A stretch of DNA of 49,926 nucleotides, from contig CALKIZ010000011.1 in assembly GCA_937995735.1 (NCBI GenBank), forward strand, positions 1 through 49,926, in the 5' to 3' direction. The DNA is from an uncultured Neomegalonema sp. (GTDB lineage: Bacteria > Pseudomonadota > Alphaproteobacteria > Rhodobacterales > Rhodobacteraceae). The position numbers and the translations under genes were made by a program. This document shows, one piece after another, positions 43,893-49,926 of the stretch (position 1 is its first letter; each line of letters begins with the position of its first letter). The notes beneath the pieces are model-generated. The model was not told the origin of the DNA. It saw only the letters and a program-made list of their open reading frames with translations, and did no database searches.

Positions 43893-44435
43893 TTAGACGC
43901 GCGGTCCAACCACCATAATCATCTGGCGGCCTTCAAGTTTCGGCATTGATTCCACTTTGCCGATATCTTCCAGATCACCGGAAACACGCTCGAGTAACGC
44001 ACGACCAAGCTCTTGGTGAGCCATTTCACGGCCCCGATAACGCAACGTAACCTTTAACTTGTCACCTTCACCCAAGAACTTGCGGGCGCTACGCAGTTTC
44101 ACTTCGTAATCATGCGTGTCGATGTTCGGTCTAAACTTGACCTCTTTTAAATCAACGGTCTTTTGACTTTTACGCGCTTCGGCTGCCTTTTTCTGAGTCT
44201 CGTATTTGAATTTCCCGAAATCCAGAATTTTACAGACCGGCGGGTCTACGTTTGGGGAAACTTCAACAAGATCAAGACCAACTTCTTCAGCCAGTTTTAC
44301 GGCGTCTCCGGGGTTCATAACCCCACGATTTTCGCCTTCATGATCAATCACGCGTACTTTTGGGCAGCGGATAAAGTGGTTCACGCGGGGGCCAGTCTCT
44401 CTGGTCGGCGGCGCGAGATTCGGTCTACGAGCTAT
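43893..44435 (-). CDS. infC: Translation initiation factor IF-3, apparent ATA start
   Basis: IF-3 keeps ribosomal subunits apart and checks the start codon. Both domains are intact: [37 protein letters not shown], the helical linker, then [19 protein letters not shown] and [12 protein letters not shown]. The first in-frame ATG or GTG is a GTG at 44384, which would remove the normal N-terminus. Upstream the frame reads [19 protein letters not shown], the expected family N-terminus, from an ATA at 44435 that has GGAG seven bases ahead; an in-frame stop lies at 44448-44450. Non-standard start codons are a known device of infC autoregulation. Gives 180 residues. Confidence 0.92.
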   Translation of the reverse strand: MARRPNLAPPTRETGPRVNHFIRCPKVRVIDHEGENRGVMNPGDAVKLAEEVGLDLVEVSPNVDPPVCKILDFGKFKYETQKKAAEARKSQKTVDLKEVKFRPNIDTHDYEVKLRSARKFLGEGDKLKVTLRYRGREMAHQELGRALLERVSGDLEDIGKVESMPKLEGRQMIMVVGPRV

Positions 44436-44584
44436 CGTCGTTCTCCATCAGTTGTTTGCGACCGCTTGCATCTTACGAGCGGTTAGCGTCAGGGTGCACA
44501 TAAGCACTGTTCGCTCAGTATAATATAAAGAACGGTAAATGTCGCGGAGTTTTGCTGCGATTCAGGATTATTTTCGGGGGCAAC

Positions 44585-45187
44585 ATGGCGAGCATATATG
44601 ACTTAAAGCCCCGGTTTCAGACAATCTTACGTCCAATTTGCTCAAAACTCGCAGAAAAAGGCGTTACAGCCAATCAAGTTACAGGCGCGGCCATGGCGTT
44701 GAGTTTCGCCCATGGTGCTTGGATTTGGTTCAGCGGTGCGTCGGGCATTAGTCTGGCTCTGCTTCCTCTGACCCTTTTTATCCGCATGGCGCTCAACGCG
44801 ATTGACGGGATGCTCGCCCGCGAATTCGGTATGAAAAGCCAGTTCGGCGCGCTCTTTAACGAATTGGCAGACGTCTTGAGCGACGCAGCGCTTTATTTGC
44901 CGTTTGCGCTTGTCGCCGCGCCAAGCCTCCTAGTCTTGGTTGTCGTGCTTGCGGTCATTGTTGAGATGACTGGTGCAATCGCTCCAATGATCAACGCGGA
45001 AAGACAATATCAAGGACCCTTTGGCAAAAGTGACCGCGCAGCCTTTTTTGGCATTGCCGGATTTTTGCTGGGATGCGGGTTTATTCCCGCCGGTTGGTTT
45101 GATTGGGCGCTCTGGATTGCTTTGATCGTTAGCGTCTGGACAATCGCAAACCGTATAAATGGAGCGCTCGCCGGAGGCCCTAAATGA
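44585..45187 (+). CDS. CDP-alcohol phosphatidyltransferase family protein (YnbA-like)
   Basis: Membrane enzyme of 200 residues that would join an alcohol to a CDP-diacylglycerol phosphatidyl group. The motif region reads NAIDGMLAREFGMKSQFG then ALFNELADVLSD. Compared with the canonical D-x2-D-G-x2-A-R-x8-G-x3-D-x3-D, the first and third Asp are Asn (N71 and N92), while D74 and D96 remain. Together with the following CdsA-like gene this recalls the ynbA-ynbB pair of E. coli. The ATG at 44585 follows GGGGG. It overlaps the next gene by ATGA. Activity and alcohol substrate uncertain. Confidence 0.85.
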   Translation: MASIYDLKPRFQTILRPICSKLAEKGVTANQVTGAAMALSFAHGAWIWFSGASGISLALLPLTLFIRMALNAIDGMLAREFGMKSQFGALFNELADVLSDAALYLPFALVAAPSLLVLVVVLAVIVEMTGAIAPMINAERQYQGPFGKSDRAAFFGIAGFLLGCGFIPAGWFDWALWIALIVSVWTIANRINGALAGGPK

Positions 45188-46128
45188 ACATTCCAACACC
45201 TGTTTTATACGCCATCGGTGCAATCTTTGGCTTGCTGATACTGGCAACGATACTCGTTTGGTGGATCGGAAAGAACAAACCCGGCGACGCCTCTGACGAG
45301 TTGATGCTCAGGATAAAATCATGGTGGTTCATGATTGGCGTCTTCACCATTGCAATGGTAATTGATCGAGCGATTTCGACGATCTTTCTCGGGTTCATTT
45401 CCTATCTGGCGCTGAAAGAGTTCTTTTCCCTGATACCGACACGGCGGATCGACCGGCTGGTCCTGTTGTTCGCGTACCTCTGTGTGCCGATCCAGTTTTA
45501 TTGGGCGCATATCGGTTGGTACGGAATGTTCGTGATTTTCATTCCGGTCTGGATGTTCCTCTTCCTGCCAATGGTCATGGTCTTGCAAGGACAAACGGAA
45601 GGCTTTTTGCGCGCGGTGGGCACGGTGAGCTGGGGATTGATGATGACAGTTTTCACGCTGTCACATACCGCGATGATGCTGGCAGAAGGCGATCTGTCGA
45701 ATGGCGTCGCAGCGGGTGCGGGGCTGTTGCTGTTTCTTGTCTTTATGACTCAGTTTAATGACGTGGCCCAGTTCACATGGGGAAAGCTGACCGGTAAACA
45801 TGCGATTGTCCCCAGCGTTAGCCCGAAGAAGACTTGGGAGGGCTTTATTGGTGGAGCAATCAGCACAGCAATCCTCGCCGCCTTCGTCGGGCCTTACCTG
45901 ACAGTGATGCCGTGGCTATGGTCGGCGGCGGCAGGAGCCATGATTGCAGTCTCGGGCTTCATCGGAGATGTGAATATGTCTGCCGTAAAACGCGACCTGC
46001 AAGTAAAAGACAGTGGCGGTTTGATCCCCGGACATGGGGGGATTCTGGATCGGGTAGACAGCCTGACTTACGCTGCGCCGGTGTTTCTGCATTTCTTCTA
46101 TTACTTCTTTATCGGCGGGAGAGCGTAA
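45184..46128 (+). CDS. Phosphatidate cytidylyltransferase-like protein (CdsA/YnbB family)
   Basis: Integral membrane enzyme of 314 residues with about eight membrane segments. The CdsA signature is near the C-terminus: SAVKRDLQVKDSGGLIPGHG followed by GILDRVDSL, with the conserved Lys-Asp and Asp-Arg-x-Asp metal site. It would make CDP-diacylglycerol from CTP and phosphatidate and supply the neighbouring CDP-alcohol transferase. Coupled to that gene by ATGA overlap; the next gene starts immediately after the stop. Confidence 0.92.
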   Translation: MNIPTPVLYAIGAIFGLLILATILVWWIGKNKPGDASDELMLRIKSWWFMIGVFTIAMVIDRAISTIFLGFISYLALKEFFSLIPTRRIDRLVLLFAYLCVPIQFYWAHIGWYGMFVIFIPVWMFLFLPMVMVLQGQTEGFLRAVGTVSWGLMMTVFTLSHTAMMLAEGDLSNGVAAGAGLLLFLVFMTQFNDVAQFTWGKLTGKHAIVPSVSPKKTWEGFIGGAISTAILAAFVGPYLTVMPWLWSAAAGAMIAVSGFIGDVNMSAVKRDLQVKDSGGLIPGHGGILDRVDSLTYAAPVFLHFFYYFFIGGRA

Positions 46129-46767
46129 ATGATCCGCCTCCTCCGTCTTGGCTTTTTTGCACTGATCGTTAGGCCCGTTTTGCTGTTGATCCTCGGGACG
46201 AATATCCGCAATCGCGAGCGGTTACCGGCGACTGGACCGGCAATTATTATTGCCAATCATAACTCGCATCTCGATACGCTTGCCTTGATGTCGATGCTGC
46301 CACTTGCCGACCTGCCAAAGCTGACGCCGGTTGCCGCCGTTGATTATTTCGGGCAAGGCGCATTCGGGTGGTTTGCCAAGCACATCATTGGTATCCTGCC
46401 CATCGACCGGAGCGGTAAAACGCCGCGAAGAAACCTGCTCGATGGCGCGATTGCGGCGCTCGACGAAGGGAAAATTCTTATCTTATTCCCTGAGGGAACG
46501 CGCGGCGAGCCTGAGCGGATTGCGACCTATAAAAAAGGCGTGGCTCATCTGGTTAAAGCGCGCCCTGAAGTGCCTGTAACGCCTGTCTTCATGCACGGCC
46601 TTGGCAAAGCATTGCCGCGCGGGACGTATCTGTTTGTCCCCTTCACATGCGATGTTTTTGTTGGCGAGTCTTGGACCTATCGCGGTGACGTCAACGCCTT
46701 CATGGAACGATTAGAGGAACGCATGAGCGGATTGGCCGCTCGTGGGAACTTTCCGGCATGGGAATAA
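46129..46767 (+). CDS. 1-acyl-sn-glycerol-3-phosphate acyltransferase-like protein (PlsC family)
   Basis: Acyltransferase of 212 residues with the family motifs: NHNSHLDTLAL (H-x4-D), then ILFPEGTRGEPERI and PVTPVFMHGLGKALP. A hydrophobic N-terminus anchors it to the membrane. It would make phosphatidate, the substrate of the cytidylyltransferase encoded just upstream, so the three genes form a short phospholipid pathway. It overlaps the next gene by 10 bp. Confidence 0.92.
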   Translation: MIRLLRLGFFALIVRPVLLLILGTNIRNRERLPATGPAIIIANHNSHLDTLALMSMLPLADLPKLTPVAAVDYFGQGAFGWFAKHIIGILPIDRSGKTPRRNLLDGAIAALDEGKILILFPEGTRGEPERIATYKKGVAHLVKARPEVPVTPVFMHGLGKALPRGTYLFVPFTCDVFVGESWTYRGDVNAFMERLEERMSGLAARGNFPAWE

Positions 46768-47312
46768 GCGCACGTTGGAAAATAGCGGCGCTCGTCTGGG
46801 GTTTTGCTGAAGCGACGCTGTTTTTTATTGTGCCGGATGTCTTGTTGACGCTGGCCGCGATCCGTCTTGGCTGGCGCAAAGCGTTCTATTTGCTTTTTCT
46901 CACACTCATTGGCGCGTTATTGGGCGGAGCCGTGATGTTTGGCTTTGCGCTTTGGAGCTGGGACGCCGCTTATAGGGCCGTCGATTGGGTTCCGCTGGTA
47001 TCCCCCAATATGATCGAGCGCGTTGGCGGGGAAATGCAGACCTCTTGGTTATGGCAAATGACCATCGGCGCAATGACCGGCACGCCCTACAAAGTCTTCG
47101 CGATTTCAGCCCCCGGCGCTGGAATTTCCCTATGGGCTTTTGTTTTGGGCAGTGTTTTTGCGCGCATAATCCGGTGGGTCTTGGTGATTGGGTTGGCGAA
47201 ACTGGTCGTCTCAGCCCTAAAGCGCGCGGGACTCACCCGAATGGCGATGCCTGTTTGGGCCGCCACATGGGGTTTATTCTATGCGTTTTTCACAGCCGTA
47301 ATGGAGTCATAG
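46758..47312 (+). CDS. Small integral membrane protein in the phospholipid operon
   Basis: A 184-residue membrane protein with about five hydrophobic segments. The stretch GAMTGTPYKVFAISAPGAGI resembles the loop of DedA/VTT-type membrane proteins (for example the YqaA group), which act in lipid transport, but the match is loose. It overlaps the PlsC-like gene by 10 bp and ends the operon. A role in moving or flipping the lipid product is inferred from context only. Confidence 0.7.
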   Translation: MGISARWKIAALVWGFAEATLFFIVPDVLLTLAAIRLGWRKAFYLLFLTLIGALLGGAVMFGFALWSWDAAYRAVDWVPLVSPNMIERVGGEMQTSWLWQMTIGAMTGTPYKVFAISAPGAGISLWAFVLGSVFARIIRWVLVIGLAKLVVSALKRAGLTRMAMPVWAATWGLFYAFFTAVMES

Positions 47313-47393
47313 GACGACCACATACTCGTCAAAGATTAGCAACAGAGTATACCTTCGTACTAAATCGCAACACGTCTCAACATCTACGCCATC

Positions 47394-47409
47394 TTAAGCG
47401 TTCGTTAAC
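47394..47409 (+). promoter_or_regulatory. CtrA-type box upstream of galU
   Basis: TTAA, seven bases, TTAAC, a full match to the CtrA consensus, 81 bp before the galU start. It lies in the 177-bp gap after the phospholipid operon. Confidence 0.55.
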
Positions 47410-47489
47410 CCGAATTCGAAACGAGTACGGCTATAGATGGCAAACTCTGTCACAGATGGCAGAACAGCTACTGACGATAAGGAACTTAT

Positions 47490-48371
47490 ATGTCCAGACG
47501 TGTTAGAAAAGCCGTCTTTCCAGTAGCCGGCCTCGGAACCCGCTTCCTGCCGGCAACAAAGTCGATGCCGAAAGAATTGCTGCCGGTTGTCGATAAGCCG
47601 GTGATTCACTACGCGGTGGACGAAGCCCGCGCTGCGGGTATTGAGCAGTTTATCTTTGTCTCTTCGCGCGGCAAGACGGCGATGGAAGATCACTTCGACC
47701 GGTCTTTCGAGCTGGAAGAAACCCTTCGTAAACGCGGGCGCGACGAGGATTTGCAGCGCCTTCAAGATACATTGGTCAATTCCGGTGATCTTGTCTTCGT
47801 GCGCCAGCAAGAACCGCTCGGGCTTGGTCATGCGGTTTGGTGCGCGCGGCATATTGTTGGCGATGAGCCTTTCGCCGTTCTGTTGCCCGATGATATTGTG
47901 ATGAGCGATCCTCCTTGTATCGGAGAGCTGATAGACGCGCATGAATCGCTGGGCCGCAGTCATGTAATTGCTGTGCAGGATGTCTTACCGGAACATACCA
48001 GCCGCTATGGTATTCTTGACCCCGAGGCGGAAGTCTCCCCCAGCCTGATCCGGGCAAAGGGGATTGTCGAAAAGCCTGCCCCCGAAGACGCGCCCTCTAC
48101 CACAGCGGCCATCGGACGGTATGTGCTTGACCCGGCGGTTTTTGAACATCTCGACAAAGGCGTTCAGGGCGCGGGGAATGAGATTCAACTGACCGATGCC
48201 ATTGCCGCTTCGATGGATGTCGCGCCTTTGCACGGGTGTCATTTCAAAGGCGAGCGCTATGATTGCGGCGACAAACTCGGCTTTCTAAAAGCCAATATCG
48301 CGTTTGCTTTGCAACGGCCTGATCTGGCCGATGGGCTGCGGGAGTTTATGCGGGAAATTGGCGAGCAGTGA
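47490..48371 (+). CDS. galU: UTP-glucose-1-phosphate uridylyltransferase
   Basis: Makes UDP-glucose, the sugar donor for many polysaccharides and a likely precursor for the exopolysaccharide locus in this window. The nucleotide-binding N-terminus is VFPVAGLGTRFLPATKSMPK with KELLPVVDKPVIHYAV; later GLGHAVWCARHIVGDEPFAV and GIVEKPAPEDAPS are typical. At 293 residues it is full length. AAGGAAC precedes the ATG. It converges with the truncated gene at 48380. Confidence 0.96.
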   Translation: MSRRVRKAVFPVAGLGTRFLPATKSMPKELLPVVDKPVIHYAVDEARAAGIEQFIFVSSRGKTAMEDHFDRSFELEETLRKRGRDEDLQRLQDTLVNSGDLVFVRQQEPLGLGHAVWCARHIVGDEPFAVLLPDDIVMSDPPCIGELIDAHESLGRSHVIAVQDVLPEHTSRYGILDPEAEVSPSLIRAKGIVEKPAPEDAPSTTAAIGRYVLDPAVFEHLDKGVQGAGNEIQLTDAIAASMDVAPLHGCHFKGERYDCGDKLGFLKANIAFALQRPDLADGLREFMREIGEQ

Positions 48372-48379
48372 GGGGCGGT

Positions 48380-48793
48380 TTAGGCTTCGAGTTTTACGAT
48401 TGAGCGCTGAATATTTGCACGTGCTTTGTCTTCCCGACGCGCACGGCAGATGTCTGTAAAGTAAAGCTGCTCTCGTGCGCGAAAGCCCTTCAGGATACCC
48501 GCGCGGGCGGAGGTGTATGTGTCTGCGGGTACGAAATCGTATTCAAAGCGGATGTCGTCTTCATAGGCATCAAAAATATCTTCGCGGGCCGCGAGGATAG
48601 AGAGGTCCATATCCAGAAAATAGGACGCATCGGAGAGCGCTTCGCCTGAAAGCGTGCCGGGCAAGTGATGCTTGGCGGTGGCTTCGATGATGATGGCAGC
48701 CTCTTCGAGCATCGTATCTGGAATGTGAGCTTTCCCTTCGGCGCGGAGCAGATCGGCGCTTGCGATTTGACCTTGCCCCGATTTACCGGACCA
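48380..48793 (-). pseudogene. HD-type metal-dependent hydrolase (COG4339-like), N-terminus lost to an IS3 insertion
   Basis: The frame runs without a stop from the insertion sequence junction into the stretch GKSGQGQIASADLLRAEG, then LEEAAIIIEATAKHHLP, FLDMDLSILAAREDIFDAY and the C-terminal YTDICRARR-like end. This is the pattern of the predicted HD-superfamily phosphohydrolases of COG4339. The N-terminal part with the first HD metal ligands is absent because the IS3 element begins near 48790. The in-frame ATG at 48712 could give a 110-residue product, but it would lack the active site. Confidence 0.7.
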
Positions 48794-48806
48794 TGTGCTG
48801 ATTCAG

Positions 48807-49709
48807 TTACGCTGCGAATTTAGTCTCCCTCGTGAATTTCTGCCTTGCCTGTTCCGGCGTGATGTAGCCGAGCGAAGAATGGCGACGCTGTCGATTGTAC
48901 CAGACTTCAATGTACTCGAAGATAGCGCGCCTTGCCTCATCACGTGTTTTGAAACGGTGACGGTGAACCAGCTCGTTTTTCAATGATCCAAAGAAGCTCT
49001 CCATTGGGGCATTGTCCAAGCAATTGCCCTTACGGCTCATGGACGCCACCAGCTTGTGATCAGCCAGGATTTTGCGATAAGGGCCCGATGCATATTGCAC
49101 GCCTCTATCCGAATGTTGGATTAACCCTTTGGGTGGGTTGTGTCGCTGGATTGCCATCAGCAGTGCTCGCTCTGCTAGCACAGAATGCAGACTGGTATCC
49201 ATGCTCCACCCTACGATCTCACAGGTCGCCATATCCTTGACCGCAGCGACGTAGAGCCAACCCTCGGCGGTGCCCACGTATGTAATATCTGCAAGCCAAA
49301 CAGTGTTGGGCCGTGTGATATTGAACTGGCGCTCAATGAGATTGGGTGCAATGCCATGGGCATGATTGCTGTCTGTGGTCACAGGCCGACGCTTCTTGCG
49401 CCGAGGCGGCGAAATTCCGTTCTGTTTCATGACCCTGGCCACTCTCTTGCGAGACACCAACAGGCCTTCGGCGCGTAGTTCAGCATGGATACGCGGCGCG
49501 CCATATGTACCCCGGCTTGCCTTGAATATCCGTTGGATTGCTTCCAACAAGCACTGCCGCGCGCCCTCCCTGCCAGACTCTTGACGGGCGCAGTCCGGGC
49601 GCGCGGCTTTCTCGGTAAACCAACTGCGCGCGACACCCAACAGGCGGCATAACACCCGCACTGGGTAGACTGCAGCTTGGGCGGCGATGAAGGCATGGCG
49701 CGCGGTCAT
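48807..49709 (-). CDS. IS3-family transposase OrfB (DDE integrase domain)
   Basis: A 300-residue OrfB with an N-terminal HTH_21-type segment (RGTYGAPRIHAELRAEGLLV, RVARVMKQNGI) and an rve integrase core. The catalytic triad is Asp in WLADITYV, Asp in QHSDRGVQYAS and Glu in DNAPMESFFGSLKNE. It ends RRHSSLGYITPEQARQKF. The ATG overlaps the stop of orfA (ATGA), and a -1 slip in the T run at 49731-49736 would fuse the two products. No internal stop, so the element may be active. Confidence 0.93.
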   Translation of the reverse strand: MTARHAFIAAQAAVYPVRVLCRLLGVARSWFTEKAARPDCARQESGREGARQCLLEAIQRIFKASRGTYGAPRIHAELRAEGLLVSRKRVARVMKQNGISPPRRKKRRPVTTDSNHAHGIAPNLIERQFNITRPNTVWLADITYVGTAEGWLYVAAVKDMATCEIVGWSMDTSLHSVLAERALLMAIQRHNPPKGLIQHSDRGVQYASGPYRKILADHKLVASMSRKGNCLDNAPMESFFGSLKNELVHRHRFKTRDEARRAIFEYIEVWYNRQRRHSSLGYITPEQARQKFTRETKFAA

Positions 49710-49926
49710 GTCTTCCCCGCCCTTTGAGCGAAAAAAGCCGGGGCTTTCTGGAGGATTTCGTTTTCCTCAGCCAATCGCTTGTTCTCACGCCGCAGTCGGG
49801 TGAGTTCTTCAGCGTCCGATTTCTGGCGCGCCAGCGCTGCTTGTGAACCTGCTGCTGCTTGCTCCAGATACCACGTCTTCAACTGTGTCGGAGTGATCCC
49901 CAATTCAGCTGAGACGCGGCCGTAAC
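49706..49926 (-). CDS. IS3-family transposase OrfA, partial at the window end
   Basis: The visible part has a helix-turn-helix (RVSAELGITPTQLKTWYLEQ) followed by a leucine-zipper-like coiled coil (LTRLRRENKRLAEENEILQK), the usual OrfA layout for recognising the element ends. The frame stays open to the window edge, so the real start is beyond 49926; the TTG at 49903 is internal. The last residues, KAPAFFAQRAGKT, cover the slippery T TTT TTC sequence. Confidence 0.88.
   Translation of the reverse strand, partial: YGRVSAELGITPTQLKTWYLEQAAAGSQAALARQKSDAEELTRLRRENKRLAEENEILQKAPAFFAQRAGKT

Larger units (their letters stand above)
48795..49926 (-). mobile_element. IS3-family insertion sequence, partial (runs off the window)
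   Basis: Contains orfB complete and orfA lacking its start. The left end lies between about 48790 and 48806, just after the orfB stop. The terminal inverted repeat could not be confirmed because the other end is outside the window. Confidence 0.85.

Noticed and set aside
44382-44384. GTG as start of infC
   Set aside because: It would cut off the conserved N-terminus that is encoded in frame upstream from ATA 44435.

Overview
The window reads as chromosomal DNA of an alphaproteobacterium of intermediate GC content. The signs are a gene-transfer-agent-type terminase pair, a LexA box of the GTTC-N7-GTTC type, CtrA-type TTAA-N7-TTAA boxes, a palindromic repeat of a kind common in alphaproteobacterial genomes, and an exosortase A (XrtA) locus. 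I cannot name the genus; Maricaulales, Parvularculales or Sphingomonadales relatives are guesses.

Layout. 1-2.6 kb: tail of a LysR-type regulator, trmL, then a Panacea-type antitoxin gene with a small partner, bracketed by a 23-bp direct repeat. 2.6-7.4 kb: accessory stretch with small membrane proteins, an isolated TerS/TerL terminase pair, tandem hairpins, a hicBA toxin-antitoxin pair and an IS1595-type transposase remnant. 7.4-10.9 kb: mfd. 11.3-26.7 kb: a ten-gene exopolysaccharide/protein-sorting locus, all on the + strand: chain-length determinant, tyrosine autokinase, outer-membrane barrel, AAA ATPase, polysaccharide deacetylase, FemAB-like protein, glycosyltransferase, exosortase A fused to EpsI, asparagine-synthase-like amidotransferase and a PrsT-like TPR protein. 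It ends at a strong terminator. The genes would build, length-control and export an extracellular polysaccharide and sort PEP-CTERM proteins, but no PEP-CTERM substrate is visible in the window.

26.7-30.6 kb (- strand): DUF817 membrane protein, enoyl-CoA hydratase, class III aminotransferase, secreted esterase. 30.7-33.0 kb: small island with a HEPN-like gene, a divergent micro-gene, a KTSC-domain gene and a complete IS1595-type transposase, flanked by a 14-bp direct repeat. 33.1-36.5 kb: a gene behind a probable LexA-controlled promoter and a large secreted protein with RTX repeats. 36.7-41.9 kb (- strand): molybdenum hydroxylase genes coxG-coxS-coxL-coxM; CoxL carries the form II motif and CoxG a 153-bp tandem repeat.

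41.9-48.4 kb: DUF1223 protein, LpxL-like acyltransferase, infC (with an apparent ATA start), a four-gene phospholipid-synthesis operon (CDP-alcohol transferase, CdsA-like, PlsC-like, membrane protein) and galU preceded by a CtrA-type box. 48.4-49.9 kb: an HD-type hydrolase gene cut by an IS3-family element that runs off the end of the window. All assignments come from reading motifs by eye; no database search was done.
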